Source of the DNA: Pseudomonas bananamidigenes
Lineage (GTDB): Bacteria; Pseudomonadota; Gammaproteobacteria; Pseudomonadales; Pseudomonadaceae
DNA length: 64,000 nucleotides
Direction of reading: 5' to 3'
Assembly: GCF_001679645.1 (NCBI RefSeq)
Contig: NZ_LRUN01000035.1
Span: 1-64,000, forward strand
Shown: piece by piece, positions 8,980-19,496 of the stretch
Numbering within the stretch: the first letter of the stretch is position 1
Layout of the letters: every line of letters starts with the position of its first letter
Notes under the pieces: generated by a model
What the model saw: the letters and a program-made list of their open reading frames with translations, nothing else
The model's database searches: none
What the model was told of the DNA's origin: nothing
Made by a program: the position numbers and the translations under genes

Positions 8980-9233
8980 GGGAGTCTCCTTCAAATGCAC
9001 TTTCGGATGGACGGGATTAGCCAGACCATCGGGTTCTGAACGATCATAAGGCGGTCTGTTCCGGGCATCACAGCCATTGCATGCAACCCGGTAAGCAAGC
9101 CGGTACAGACCTTACACAAAATTTACCCAGCCGCCGTGCTGTTTTTCCAAATGTTGCTGTCTTAGAAGTATCCCCGCGCTATCCCGAGCCTGATGCTGGC
9201 CCGGACGCCGGGTCGAAGAACCGAGGATTAATC

Positions 9234-9578
9234 ATGATTCGTAAACTCCCCATCGTGGCCTTGTTGATCGGTGCATGCGCTGTCACAGGTCAGGCAGAAG
9301 CCCATGGCGGTGGCTGGCAGGGCCCGGCGGTATTTGGTGCGATCGTCGGCTCGGCCATCATCGGCTCGGCGCTCATCAACCAGGATCGTCCGGTGTACGT
9401 TCAACAGCCTGTTTACGCTCAACCGGCGCCGGTGTACGTGCAGCCACCGCCACCACCGGTCTATTACCAGCCGGCCCCGGTCTATGTACAACAACCGGTT
9501 TATGTACCAGGCCCGGTCTACTACGGCCCGCCCCGTGGCTACTACGGCCACCCGCACTACTACGGTGGTCGCTGGTAA
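9234..9578 (+). CDS. Secreted Pro/Tyr/Val-rich protein
   Basis: A 114-aa exported protein. It has a signal peptide (IRKLPIVALLIGACAVTGQAEA), a short glycine-zipper-like hydrophobic helix (FGAIVGSAIIGSALI), then tandem PVYVQQPVYAQPAPVYVQPPPPPV-type repeats and a C-terminal GGPPRGYYGHPHYYGG-like Gly/Tyr/His tail. The layout is that of surface or periplasmic low-complexity proteins common in Pseudomonas. GAGGA precedes the ATG. The longer in-frame start at 9081 is rejected because it puts non-signal sequence before the signal peptide. Function unknown. Confidence 0.8.
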   Translation: MIRKLPIVALLIGACAVTGQAEAHGGGWQGPAVFGAIVGSAIIGSALINQDRPVYVQQPVYAQPAPVYVQPPPPPVYYQPAPVYVQQPVYVPGPVYYGPPRGYYGHPHYYGGRW

Positions 9579-9590
9579 GCTCACAGACAG

Positions 9591-9618
9591 AGCCCCGCTT
9601 TTACAGCGGGGCTTTTTG
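9591..9618 (+). terminator. Rho-independent terminator
   Basis: AGCCCCGCT pairs with AGCGGGGCT across a 5-nt loop, followed by TTTTT. It ends the Pro/Tyr-rich protein transcript. Confidence 0.9.
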
Positions 9619-9824
9619 TTGGCCCCGGGAAAGCCAACCGTCCGTCGGCCAACGTCTGAAAAAATCTCGCCAAGGTCGCTGTGGAGACAGTTTCACCCGT
9701 TAAAGTCGGCATGATGGACTCGACCGTCGGGCCGAAACACAAAACGGTCATCGATTTGTCATGACGGAACCGCAATCTGAATCCGTCCGCATACAACAGG
9801 TTGATAACAACAAGGACGACTGGA

Positions 9825-10019
9825 ATGCCAACACAGAATCCGCACCGCATCGTCGGTTTATGCACCTCGGGCAAGGTCTACAACGCCCTGACCGAGCTCA
9901 AGCACCTGGAAGGTCATCGCACGGCGAAGTTTCTCTCGCTGCTGGCGGAGAACCTGGTACGCAAGGGTTTGCTCAACGAACACGAAATCGTGCACATGCT
10001 CGATCAAGTGGTGGACTGA
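9825..10019 (+). CDS. Small hypothetical protein, 64 aa
   Basis: A 64-residue soluble protein (MPTQNPHRIVGLCTSGKVYN..., ending HMLDQVVD) with AAGGA 9 bases before the ATG. The middle (HLEGHRTAKFLSLLAENLVRKGLL) is predicted helical and amphipathic. No domain recognised. It is transcribed in the same direction as the 60-aa gene 100 bp downstream; both look like small stand-alone Pseudomonas proteins. Confidence 0.6.
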   Translation: MPTQNPHRIVGLCTSGKVYNALTELKHLEGHRTAKFLSLLAENLVRKGLLNEHEIVHMLDQVVD

Positions 10020-10121
10020 GCCAGCCCTCACTGGCGTCAATGACCACTATCGAAAGCGTTGATTGTCCCTGAAACGACCAACCCCCTAAGGTAGCTCCAT
10101 AGATTGATGGAGGTACTTTTC

Positions 10122-10304
10122 ATGGCTCAGGTTCAAATCATGTCCGTTGTCGGCAGCGCCGTTCCCGCATCCCTCAGAGAGCTCGGATTGCTCGCCTGCT
10201 GGTATCTGGTGCGCGACGGCGAGCCGGTCAGCGGTCCGCTGACTTCACTGCCAGCCGCCCAGGCGCTGTCGCAACAACTGATCAACGGCCCGTTCAAGGC
10301 TTAA
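10122..10304 (+). CDS. Small hypothetical protein, 60 aa
   Basis: A 60-residue protein starting MAQVQIMSVVGSAVPASLRE, with GGAGG at 8 bases before ATG 10122. The in-frame ATG at 10104 overlaps the ribosome binding site and is rejected. The sequence ACWYLVRDGEPVSGPLTSLPAAQALSQQL looks like a small two-strand plus helix fold. It overlaps the stop of the convergent AI-2E family gene by 4 bases. Function unknown. Confidence 0.6.
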   Translation: MAQVQIMSVVGSAVPASLRELGLLACWYLVRDGEPVSGPLTSLPAAQALSQQLINGPFKA

Positions 10305-11362
10305 GGCAACTGCACCTTCGGTCTGGTTTCGACGAACAGCGCCCAGCTCGACATGAACAAGGCCGCAATCAGCGGCCCGATCACGAAACCATTGAGGCCG
10401 AACACCGCCATCCCGCCCAGCGTCGAAATCAGGATCATGTAGTCCGGCATGCGTGTGTCCTTGCCCACCAGCACCGGACGCAGCACGTTATCCACCAGGC
10501 CGATCACGAATACCCCGAACAACGCCAGTACCACGCCCTGCCAGATCATTGCGCTGAGCAGAAAGTAAACCGCCACTGGCGCCCAGACGATCCCGGCCCC
10601 CACCGCCGGCAACAGTGACAGAAACGCCATCAACACCGCCCAGAGCAACGCACTGGGAATATCGAGAAACCAGAAGATCGCGCCGCCCAGCGCGCCTTGG
10701 GTAATGGCCACCACCAGGTTGCCCTTGACGGTGGCGCGCACCACCCGATTGAACTTCAGTTGCAGTCGGCGCTTGTGATGTTCCTCCAGCGGCACCGCCG
10801 TGCGCACCTTGCGCGCCAGTTCGGCGCCATCGCGCAGAAAGAAGAACAGCAAGTACAGCATGATGAAAAAGCTCACCACGAAATCGAAGGTGCCCTGACC
10901 GAAGCTGAACGCCTGGGTCGCCAGCACCTGACTGCCCTGCATCGCTGCCTTGACGATTTTCTCGCGCACGGCATTGAGTTCGCCCATGCCGAAACGGTCG
11001 AGCAGATGCTGAAAATACGGCGGCAGGCTGTGCTTGAACTGCGCCAGATACGCGCCGATATCGAGCTTGCCGCTTTCGATATTGTCGTAAAGCGTCGCCC
11101 CTTCCTGCACCAGCAACACGCTGATGACGATCACCGGCAGAATCGCGATCACCACGCAGATACTCAAGGTGCACAGCGACGTCAAATTGCGTTGCCAGCC
11201 GAACCTCTGTTGCAACCGACGCTGCATCGGCGCGAACACAATGCCGAGAATCACTGCCCAGAACACCGCGCCGTAGAATGGCAGCAGGATCCAGATGAAG
11301 GCGACGGTCACCAGCAAGAGCAGCACGGTGAGGGATTTGAATTGCAGACTTTTTGGGTTCAT
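10301..11362 (-). CDS. AI-2E family transporter (PerM/YdiK-like)
   Basis: A 353-aa inner-membrane protein of the AI-2E exporter/PerM superfamily. It has two N-terminal helices, a periplasmic helical stretch (residues 100-150), then five to six further helices including FLSLLPAVGAGIVWAPVAVYFLL and the family end motif KDTRMPDYMILISTLGGMAVFGLNGFVIGPLIAALF. Members transport small molecules or ions, and some are Na+/H+ antiporters; the substrate here is unknown. The ATG follows GGACCGGAC. It is divergent from trhP. Confidence 0.88.
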   Translation of the reverse strand: MNPKSLQFKSLTVLLLLVTVAFIWILLPFYGAVFWAVILGIVFAPMQRRLQQRFGWQRNLTSLCTLSICVVIAILPVIVISVLLVQEGATLYDNIESGKLDIGAYLAQFKHSLPPYFQHLLDRFGMGELNAVREKIVKAAMQGSQVLATQAFSFGQGTFDFVVSFFIMLYLLFFFLRDGAELARKVRTAVPLEEHHKRRLQLKFNRVVRATVKGNLVVAITQGALGGAIFWFLDIPSALLWAVLMAFLSLLPAVGAGIVWAPVAVYFLLSAMIWQGVVLALFGVFVIGLVDNVLRPVLVGKDTRMPDYMILISTLGGMAVFGLNGFVIGPLIAALFMSSWALFVETRPKVQLP

Positions 11363-11518
11363 GTCCGGTCCATGTCAGTCAGGCGCCAAACGCGCCCGCC
11401 CAACTTAGTCAGCCCGTGCCCGCGCGAGTGCCATCTTTGTTCAAGGAGCATAGATCCAGATCAATAAACCCTCGCCGCACCTCGTTTACCCTCCCGCGCT
11501 TTTGCGACCGACACCGCC

Positions 11519-12847
11519 ATGACGCCCTCCTTCACCCCGGAACTGCTCGCCCCCGCCGGCACCCTGAAAAACATGCGCTACGCCTTCGCCTACGGCGCCG
11601 ATGCGGTTTATGCCGGGCAGCCGCGCTACAGCCTGCGGGTGCGCAACAACGAGTTCGACCACGCCAATCTCGCCCTCGGCATTCGTGAAGCCCAGGCTCA
11701 GGGCAAGCGTTTCTACGTGGTGGTCAACATCGCGCCGCACAACGCCAAGCTGAAGACCTTTCTCAAGGATCTGGCACCGGTGATCGAGATGGCGCCGGAC
11801 GCGCTGATCATGTCCGACCCTGGCCTGATCATGCTGGTACGCCGTCATTTTCCGCAGATGCCAATTCATCTTTCAGTGCAGGCCAACACGGTGAACTGGG
11901 CGAGCGTCGAGTTCTGGCAGCAACAAGGGTTGAGCCGGATCATCCTGTCCCGGGAACTGTCGCTGGAAGAAATCGGCGAAATCCGCGAACAGGTGCCGGG
12001 CATGGAACTGGAAGTGTTCGTCCACGGCGCATTGTGCATGGCTTACTCCGGGCGCTGTCTGCTCTCCGGCTACATGAACAAGCGCGATGCCAATCAGGGC
12101 ACCTGCACCAATGCCTGCCGCTGGAAATATTCAGCACAAGAGGCTACGGAAAATCAGCTCGGCGAAATCGTCCAGACCTTCGAACCGCAACCGACCCTGG
12201 GCCTCGGCGCCCCCACCGATCAGGTGTTCCTGTTGCAGGAAGCCAATCGTCCGGGCGAGATGATGCCGGCCTTCGAAGACGAACACGGCACCTACATCAT
12301 GAATGCCAAGGACCTGCGCGCGGTGCAGCACGTCGAGCGCCTGACCCGCATGGGCGTGCACTCGCTGAAGATCGAAGGCCGGACCAAATCGCACTTCTAT
12401 TGCGCGCGCACCACTCAGGTCTACCGCCGGGCCATTGATGATGCGGTGGCCGGACGCGAATTCGACCGCAGCCTGATGACCGATCTGGAATCCCTCGCCC
12501 AGCGCGGCTACACCGAAGGTTTCCTGCGCCGACATGTGCATGACGAATACCAGAACTATCAGAACGGCAGCTCGGTGTCGGAGCGACAACAGTTTGTTGG
12601 CGAACTGACCGGAGAACGCCGGGACCGGCTGGCCGAGGTCAAAGTGAAAAACCGCTTTGCCTTGGGCGATCATCTGGAACTGATGACACCCAAAGGCAAC
12701 TTTCACTTTGACCTGCACGAATTGCAGAACCTCAAGGGCGAAGCCATCGACGTGGCGCCGGGAGACGGGCACACCGTGTACTTGCCGATTCCGGATGCCG
12801 TGGATTTACGCTTCGGGTTGTTGATGCGTGATCTCGGCGCTGTTTAA
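11519..12847 (+). CDS. trhP: tRNA 5-hydroxyuridine synthase TrhP (YegQ), U32 family
   Basis: A 442-aa U32-family protein matching YegQ/TrhP. With prephenate as hydroxyl donor it converts U34 to 5-hydroxyuridine in tRNAs, the first step towards cmo5U. The N-terminal barrel starts ELLAPAGTLKNMRYAFAYGADAVYAG. The family signature with four cysteines reads ALCMAYSGRCLLSGYMNKRD and TCTNACRWKY, which probably binds an iron-sulfur cluster. The C-terminal beta domain ends LPIPDAVDLRFGLLMRDL. No clear Shine-Dalgarno precedes the ATG, but the family start is clear. Monocistronic. Confidence 0.9.
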   Translation: MTPSFTPELLAPAGTLKNMRYAFAYGADAVYAGQPRYSLRVRNNEFDHANLALGIREAQAQGKRFYVVVNIAPHNAKLKTFLKDLAPVIEMAPDALIMSDPGLIMLVRRHFPQMPIHLSVQANTVNWASVEFWQQQGLSRIILSRELSLEEIGEIREQVPGMELEVFVHGALCMAYSGRCLLSGYMNKRDANQGTCTNACRWKYSAQEATENQLGEIVQTFEPQPTLGLGAPTDQVFLLQEANRPGEMMPAFEDEHGTYIMNAKDLRAVQHVERLTRMGVHSLKIEGRTKSHFYCARTTQVYRRAIDDAVAGREFDRSLMTDLESLAQRGYTEGFLRRHVHDEYQNYQNGSSVSERQQFVGELTGERRDRLAEVKVKNRFALGDHLELMTPKGNFHFDLHELQNLKGEAIDVAPGDGHTVYLPIPDAVDLRFGLLMRDLGAV

Positions 12848-12970
12848 AAGCACCGGAAAAAAGCGCAGACGTTCAAGAAGCGCCCTCAAAGCATGAGGCC
12901 CGGAGTGTCCGGGTCGTGCTCGTTGGAGGTGCCGCCGCACTGCGCGTGCCATTGAACAGACCAGTGGCAA

Positions 12971-13684
12971 TCAGCTCGTGGCGGAAAACCGGTCACGACT
13001 GTTGCTCAGATGCAGCCACATCGCTGCCCGGGCCGCATCAGCATCCTGGCGCTTGATCGCATTGAAGATCGCCTCATGCTCCAGGTTCGCCAATTGCCCG
13101 AGCTTGCTCAAATCCACCGCCCCGCGCTCGGCCGCATTGACCCGGGTGCGCGGAATCATTGCGCTGCCCAGGTGCTGCATGATTTCGGTGAAGCAGGCAT
13201 TACCAGTGGCTTCGGCAATCAGCAAATGAAAGCGCCGGTCGGCCTCGACGCAACTGTCGTTGTTGGCCAATAGTCGCTGATAGTCGTCCAGCGCCTGATG
13301 CATCTGCAGCAGTTGCAGCTCGGTGCGGCGCTGCGCGGCCAGTGCCGCCGCTTGCGTCTCCAGACCCATGCGCAATTCGAGAATGCTGCGCACGCCCAGC
13401 GCGGTGTCGACATTCAGCCGCAGCCCTTGCTCCGGCGCACGCTCGATCACGAACGTGCCGATGCCGTGCCGTGTCTCCACCAGCCCCGACGCCTGCAACT
13501 TGGAAATCGCCTCACGCACCACGGTGCGGCTGACGCCGTGTTCCTGAACGATCGAGTTTTCCGACGGCAACTTGTCACCGGGCAGCATCTGGCCGAGCAG
13601 GATGCTCCGGGAGAGCTTTTCCACCAGGTCATGGGCCAGGTTGTGCGCACGCTTGCGTGCGGGAGCTTCGAGGTCTTCTTGCAT
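12971..13684 (-). CDS. GntR/FadR-type regulator of the glucarate module
   Basis: A 237-aa GntR-family repressor with a winged HTH (LPSENSIVQEHGVSRTVVREAISKLQASGLVETRHGIGTFV) and an all-helical FCD ligand domain that keeps the His-rich metal-site residues (RRFHLLIAEAT, EHEAIFNAIK, WLHLSNSR). The ATG at 13684 starts the family sequence; the upstream GTG 13723 is rejected. It sits divergently from the glucarate transporter and gudD, and TTGT-N3-ACAA boxes occur before both genes. It is thus most likely the repressor of that pathway, released by glucarate or a breakdown product. Confidence 0.85.
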   Translation of the reverse strand: MQEDLEAPARKRAHNLAHDLVEKLSRSILLGQMLPGDKLPSENSIVQEHGVSRTVVREAISKLQASGLVETRHGIGTFVIERAPEQGLRLNVDTALGVRSILELRMGLETQAAALAAQRRTELQLLQMHQALDDYQRLLANNDSCVEADRRFHLLIAEATGNACFTEIMQHLGSAMIPRTRVNAAERGAVDLSKLGQLANLEHEAIFNAIKRQDADAARAAMWLHLSNSRDRFSATS

Positions 13685-13735
13685 GGTTCGGATCCACAGG
13701 TCATGGCTGATCGATCGTAACACTGCGTCGAAGAC

Positions 13736-13779
13736 TTGTATGAGCTCCTATGATTTCCTACGCCAAACTTGTATGACAA
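13736..13779. promoter_or_regulatory. TTGT-N3-ACAA operators before the FadR-type gene
   Basis: A perfect dyad TTGTATGACAA lies at 13769-13779 and a half-matching copy TTGTATGAG at 13736-13744, 33 bp (three helical turns) apart, 50-90 bp before the regulator start. The same motif recurs at 13955-13986. FadR-group regulators bind short dyads with a 3-bp centre, so these are likely its own operators. Confidence 0.6.
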
Positions 13780-13954
13780 CAGGGAAATTTCCTTGGCAAA
13801 CCCTCATCGACGATAACGCCGTCTCCTCCCGATCAAGGGCGTTCGTCTCTGCCTCACCTCAAAAAAACTTCTATAAAACCCAATAAATACGGCATAAACA
13901 GCTAAAAAGCATAAAAACAATTCGCTGTAGATAAATTTGATTGGACGTCTCTGC

Positions 13955-13986
13955 TTGTAGGACAAAAAAATCTAGTTGTATGATGT
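13955..13986 (+). promoter_or_regulatory. Promoter with overlapping operators for the glucarate transporter
   Basis: The dyad TTGTAGGACAA (13955-13965) covers a -35-like TTGTAG. A second copy TTGTATGATGT (13976-13986) covers TATGAT at 13979-13984, a good -10, with an 18-bp spacer. The two boxes are 21 bp apart, two helical turns. Binding would block RNA polymerase. The rest of the 362-bp gap 13685-14046 is AT-rich leader without genes. Confidence 0.55.
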
Positions 13987-14046
13987 CTATCAACAAGCAA
14001 CACCCAACCACACCCCGCATAAAAATAACGAGTGGGAGAAAACCAA

Positions 14047-15393
14047 GTGAAATCATCCATTGCCGGGATGAGCGAAGGCGCCGATTTCGCGCTGTCCTGC
14101 GCCATCGCCAAAGTCAAACGCCACGTCCTGCCGCTGTTCGTCATCATGTTCATCGTCAACTACATCGACCGCGTGAACATCGGCTTCGTCCGCACCCACA
14201 TGGAACATGACCTCGGCATCGGCGCCGCGGCCTACGGGTTCGGTGCCGGTCTGTTCTTCATTGGTTACGCGCTGTTCGAAGTCCCTTCCAACATGCTGCT
14301 GCAAAAGGTTGGCGCGCGAATCTGGCTGACCCGCATCATGCTCACCTGGGGCCTGGTGGCCGCCGGCATGGCGTTCATCCAGAACGAAACCCACTTCTAC
14401 ATCCTGCGGTTTCTGCTGGGTGTGGCCGAGGCCGGGTTCTTTCCCGGGGTGATCTACTACTTCACCCGCTGGCTGCCCGCCGCGGAGCGCGGCAAGGCAA
14501 TTGCGATTTTCCTGAGTGGCTCGGCCGTGGCCTCGCTGATCTCCGGACCACTGTCCGGTCTGCTGTTGCAGATCGAAGGTCTCGGACTGCATGGCTGGCA
14601 ATGGATGTATTTCATTGAAGGCATGTTTTCGGTCGGCCTGTGCGTGTTCGTGTGGTTCTGGCTCGACGCCAGCCCCCAAGACGCGAAATGGCTGAGCCGC
14701 GCCGAGCAGGATGCGCTGGTCCAAGCCATCGACGACGAACAGAAGGCTCGCGAGGCCGCAACCCCGATCCGGCCGTCCATGGGCAAGCTGCTCAAGGATC
14801 GCCAGATCATTCTGTTCTGCCTGATCTACTTCTTCATCCAATTGACGATCTACGCCGCGACGTTCTGGCTGCCGAGCATCATCAAGAAAATGGGCGAGAT
14901 GAGTGACTTCCAGATCGGCCTGTTCAACTCGATTCCGTGGCTGCTGTCGATCATCGGCATGTATGCGTTCGCCTCGTTCTCGGCGAAGTGGAAACACCAG
15001 CAGGCGTGGGTGGCCACCGCCCTGTTGATTGCCGCAGCGGGGATGTTCATGTCCACCACCGGCGGGCCGATCTTCGCGTTCGTCGCAATCTGTTTTGCCG
15101 CGCTGGGTTTCAAGTCTGCGTCGTCGTTGTTCTGGCCGATTCCGCAGGCCTATCTCGATGCGCGGATCGCCGCTGCGGTGATCGCGCTGATCAACTCGGT
15201 GGGCAACCTCGGCGGCTTCGTCGCCCCCACCACGTTCGGCCTGCTGGAACAGCACACCGGTTCGATCCAGGGCGGCCTCTATGGTCTTGCCGCGACTTCG
15301 ATCATCGCCGCGCTCATCGTGTTCGCCGCCCGCACGACACCCAAATCCGCACCTGATATCGCCGTGGCCGATGCCGCACCGAAACACGCTTGA
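14047..15393 (+). CDS. MFS transporter for glucarate/galactarate-type acids
   Basis: A 448-aa major facilitator of the anion:cation symporter group (GudP/ExuT/NanT-like). Family marks are [16 protein letters not shown] in helix 1, [33 protein letters not shown] in helices 2-3, and [20 protein letters not shown] in helix 4. The start GTG 14047 lies 7 bases after GGGAGA; the upstream GTG 14032 overlaps that site. The gene is followed 14 bases later by gudD and preceded by operator boxes, so glucarate or a related aldarate is the likely substrate. Confidence 0.87.
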   Translation: MKSSIAGMSEGADFALSCAIAKVKRHVLPLFVIMFIVNYIDRVNIGFVRTHMEHDLGIGAAAYGFGAGLFFIGYALFEVPSNMLLQKVGARIWLTRIMLTWGLVAAGMAFIQNETHFYILRFLLGVAEAGFFPGVIYYFTRWLPAAERGKAIAIFLSGSAVASLISGPLSGLLLQIEGLGLHGWQWMYFIEGMFSVGLCVFVWFWLDASPQDAKWLSRAEQDALVQAIDDEQKAREAATPIRPSMGKLLKDRQIILFCLIYFFIQLTIYAATFWLPSIIKKMGEMSDFQIGLFNSIPWLLSIIGMYAFASFSAKWKHQQAWVATALLIAAAGMFMSTTGGPIFAFVAICFAALGFKSASSLFWPIPQAYLDARIAAAVIALINSVGNLGGFVAPTTFGLLEQHTGSIQGGLYGLAATSIIAALIVFAARTTPKSAPDIAVADAAPKHA

Positions 15394-15407
15394 AAGGACA
15401 ATCCGAA

Positions 15408-16751
15408 ATGACCGCACACGACATCGCCAAAGCCCCGATCATCACCGAGATGCAAGTCATCCCGGTGGCCGGCCACGACGGCATGCTGCTCAACCTGAGC
15501 GGCGCCCACGGGCCGTTTTTCACCCGCAACGTCGTCATCCTCAAGGACAACGCCGGCCACACCGGCGTCGGTGAGGTGCCCGGTGGCGAACGCATTCGCC
15601 AGACCCTTGAGGACGCTCGCAGCCTGGTGGTCGGCAGTCCGATCGGTACGTATCAGAAAATCCTCAACCAGGTTCGCCAGGCTTTCGCCGACCGCGACGC
15701 CGGCGGCCGTGGCCTGCAAACATTCGACCTGCGCATTACCATTCACGCGGTCACCGGCCTCGAAGCCGCCCTGCTCGACCTGCTCGGCCAGCACCTCGAC
15801 GTGCCGGTGGCCGCACTGCTCGGTGAAGGCCAGCAGCGCGATGAAGTGAAGATGCTCGGTTATCTGTTCTACGTGGGCGATTGCCGGGAAACCGACCTCG
15901 CCTACCGCAGCGAACCGGATGCCGACAACGACTGGTTCCGCGTGCGTCACGAGAAAGCCATGACCGCCGACGCCGTGGTGCGCCTGGCCGAGGCGGCCCA
16001 TGGGCGTTACGGCTTCAAGGATTTCAAGCTCAAGGGCGGCGTGCTCAGCGGCGATGCCGAAATCGAAGCGGTGACCGCACTGGCCGAGCGCTTCCCCGAC
16101 GCCCGCATCACCCTCGACCCCAACGGCGCGTGGTCATTGAAAGAAGCGATCCGGTTGTGTCGCGATCAGCATCGTGTACTGGCCTACGCCGAAGACCCGT
16201 GTGGTGCGGAAAACGGCTATTCGGGCCGTGAAGTGATGGCCGAATTCCGTCGCGCCACCGGCCTGAAAACCGCCACCAACATGATCGCCACCGACTGGCG
16301 CGAGATGGGGCACGCGATTCAGTTGCAGTCGGTGGATATTCCGCTGGCCGACCCGCATTTCTGGACGATGCAGGGCTCGGTGCGCGTGGCGCAGATGTGC
16401 CACGAATGGGGCCTGACCTGGGGCTCGCATTCCAACAATCACTTCGATATATCTCTGGCGATGTTCACCCACGTGGCCGCCGCCGCACCGGGCGACATCA
16501 CCGCCATCGACACCCACTGGATCTGGCAGGACGGCCAGCGCCTGACCAAGGCCCCGCTGCAAATCGTCGACGGCTGCGTGCAGGTGCCGAAGAAACCGGG
16601 GCTGGGTGTGGAACTGGACATGGATCAGGTGAGCAGGGCCCACGAACTCTATAAAGGCATGGGCCTTGGCGCGCGGGATGACAGCGTGGCGATGCAGTTT
16701 CTGATTCCGGGCTGGACGTTCGATAACAAGCGTCCCTGCCTGGTGCGCTGA
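15408..16751 (+). CDS. gudD: Glucarate dehydratase
   Basis: A 447-aa enolase-superfamily dehydratase. It converts D-glucarate (and often L-idarate) to 5-keto-4-deoxyglucarate. The mandelate-racemase group motif K-x-K appears as KDFKLKGG (Lys207, Lys209), the first metal ligand in TLDPNGAW, and the His base in [15 protein letters not shown]. These residues and the length agree with GudD. AAAGGA between the transporter stop and the ATG shows tight coupling. With the divergent FadR-type gene it forms an inducible glucarate module; the later steps (kdgD or garL-like) are not in the window. Confidence 0.93.
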   Translation: MTAHDIAKAPIITEMQVIPVAGHDGMLLNLSGAHGPFFTRNVVILKDNAGHTGVGEVPGGERIRQTLEDARSLVVGSPIGTYQKILNQVRQAFADRDAGGRGLQTFDLRITIHAVTGLEAALLDLLGQHLDVPVAALLGEGQQRDEVKMLGYLFYVGDCRETDLAYRSEPDADNDWFRVRHEKAMTADAVVRLAEAAHGRYGFKDFKLKGGVLSGDAEIEAVTALAERFPDARITLDPNGAWSLKEAIRLCRDQHRVLAYAEDPCGAENGYSGREVMAEFRRATGLKTATNMIATDWREMGHAIQLQSVDIPLADPHFWTMQGSVRVAQMCHEWGLTWGSHSNNHFDISLAMFTHVAAAAPGDITAIDTHWIWQDGQRLTKAPLQIVDGCVQVPKKPGLGVELDMDQVSRAHELYKGMGLGARDDSVAMQFLIPGWTFDNKRPCLVR

Positions 16752-16772
16752 TCCGGATTCAACGCAATTTCC

Positions 16773-16862
16773 TGTGGGAGCGAGCTTGCTCGCGATGGCG
16801 GAGTGTCAGTCAATAAATTTTTCGAATTTGAGGCCGTCTTCGCGAGCAAGCTCGCTCCCACA
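16773..16862. repeat. REP pair (inverted copies of GTGGGAGCGAGCTTGCTCGCGA)
   Basis: Two inverted copies of the Pseudomonas REP unit (TGTGGGAGCGAGCTTGCTCGCGATGG, and its complement TCGCGAGCAAGCTCGCTCCCACA) are separated by about 40 bp. They lie between the convergent gudD and ampR genes and can form long hairpins. They may act as transcription barrier or gyrase/IHF site. Confidence 0.85.
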
Positions 16863-16869
16863 AGGACTT

Positions 16870-17745
16870 TCATTGGCCGGAAATTTCCAGCAGCCAGTGC
16901 CTGAACGCTGCCATCGCCGGCGTCTCCGGCCGTGACTGCAAGCGCGTCAGCCAATAGCTGCCGGTGGTGATTTCGATGGCAAAGGGTTGGCGGATCAGGT
17001 CCGCCGCCAGTTGCCGGGCAAACATCAACGGCGGCGCCAACGCCACTCCGCCCCCTTGCAGCGCCGCTTCCATCATCGCCAGCGACGAATCAAACACGAT
17101 GCTCTGAGGCGGCGCGGCGTGGGTGGCCATCCCTGCCGCATGAAACCATTCCGGCCACTCATCGGTGCGATAGGAACGCAACAGACGCTGCTGCAGAAGA
17201 TCCCCTGGCGCGTGCAATTGCCGGGCGATTTCCGGCACGCAGAGCACCGATAACGGCGCCTCCAGCAAACGGGTCGCCTCGATACCGTGCCACGCCCCGG
17301 CGCCAAACCGGATCGCGTAATCCAGGCCTTCGGCAGCGACGTCCACTCGATTGTTGTTGGTCGACAGCCGCAAATCTATGAGCGGATGTTTCGCCTGAAA
17401 GTCCGCCAGCCTCGGCAACAACCAGCCCACGGCAAAAGTACCTACCGCGCCGACCGTGAGCATTTCCCGATACTGCCCGCCCGCCAGACGCTCGAGCATC
17501 TGCGCGATATGATCGAACGACGTGGTCAGCACCGGCAGCAGGGTTTCGCCCTCGCCGGTCAGCATCAGCCCCCGTGGCAGGCGCTTGAACAGGATCACGC
17601 CGAGTTGCGCCTCGAGGCTTTTGACCTGATGGCTGACAGCCGCCTGAGTCACGCACAACTCCACCGCAGCACGGGTGAAGCTCAAATGACGCGCAGACGC
17701 TTCGAAAGCGCGCAGTGCATTCAAGGGCAATTGAGGTCGAATCAT
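16870..17745 (-). CDS. ampR: LysR-type regulator AmpR
   Basis: A 291-aa LysR-type regulator whose sequence follows AmpR closely: RPQLPLNALRAFEASARHLSFTRAAVELCVTQAAVSHQVKSLE in the HTH domain, VGAVGTFAVGWLLPRL and WHGIEATRLLEAPLSVLCVPE in the effector domain. AmpR activates ampC when muropeptides from cell-wall damage accumulate and represses it otherwise. It is divergent from the ampC-like gene, the classical arrangement. ATG 17745 follows GGGATC and begins the family N-terminus. Confidence 0.92.
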   Translation of the reverse strand: MIRPQLPLNALRAFEASARHLSFTRAAVELCVTQAAVSHQVKSLEAQLGVILFKRLPRGLMLTGEGETLLPVLTTSFDHIAQMLERLAGGQYREMLTVGAVGTFAVGWLLPRLADFQAKHPLIDLRLSTNNNRVDVAAEGLDYAIRFGAGAWHGIEATRLLEAPLSVLCVPEIARQLHAPGDLLQQRLLRSYRTDEWPEWFHAAGMATHAAPPQSIVFDSSLAMMEAALQGGGVALAPPLMFARQLAADLIRQPFAIEITTGSYWLTRLQSRPETPAMAAFRHWLLEISGQ

Positions 17746-17767
17746 GCCAGATCCCAAATTTTTCTAA

Positions 17768-19072
<1,305 letters not shown>

Positions 19073-19082
19073 TCACGCCATA

Positions 19083-19116
19083 AAAAACGGGCGACCTGAG
19101 AGGGTCGCCCGTTTTT
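19083..19116 (+). terminator. Rho-independent terminator after ampC
   Basis: AACGGGCGACC pairs with GGTCGCCCGTT across a 6-nt loop, followed by TTTTTG, 11 bases after the ampC stop codon. The A-rich left flank also lets it serve the convergent gene. Confidence 0.92.
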
Positions 19117-19132
19117 GTTTGAGGGTTTGAAA

Positions 19133-19465
19133 CTAGGCCTGTAGCTTCCAGCCCAGTACATCCATCAGGTCGCAACTGTCGCGCAGCGGGATTGCCAGCA
19201 CCCGGGCGAAGTCCTGTAGCAGTAACGCGTCGTGGCCAGTGTCGTCGTTGAGGGAAAGTGTTTCCAGCAGCTGAGTCACGCTGCGCAAGCGGTAGGCGGC
19301 GGTGCCGTGGAGTACGTCTACCGGAGCTTCGCGGTCGATCAGGAGGCAGGGAATCTGGCAGTCGATGCCGGTGATGGGGATGTAGCGGGGTTTGGGGTTG
19401 GCGATGTGTTCGGGGGATTCTGGGTTCGCGGGAGTTTCGGGTGCGTTCGAATCAAATTTTTTCAT
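19133..19465 (-). CDS. DUF3077-like small protein
   Basis: A 110-aa soluble protein. An N-terminal Pro/Asn-rich tail (residues 1-27) is followed by a compact core (APVDVLHGTAAYRLRSVTQLLETLSL and LLQDFARVLAIPLRDSCDLMDVLGWKL). The core resembles DUF3077 proteins, a family almost limited to Pseudomonas, in which the last helices carry a D-A-x-x-L-x-D-F pattern; the assignment is moderate. It is preceded by an inverted-repeat leader described separately. Function unknown. Confidence 0.65.
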   Translation of the reverse strand: MKKFDSNAPETPANPESPEHIANPKPRYIPITGIDCQIPCLLIDREAPVDVLHGTAAYRLRSVTQLLETLSLNDDTGHDALLLQDFARVLAIPLRDSCDLMDVLGWKLQA

Positions 19466-19496
19466 ACGTGAAGATCTCGTGCAGTTAGAGAAAAAA

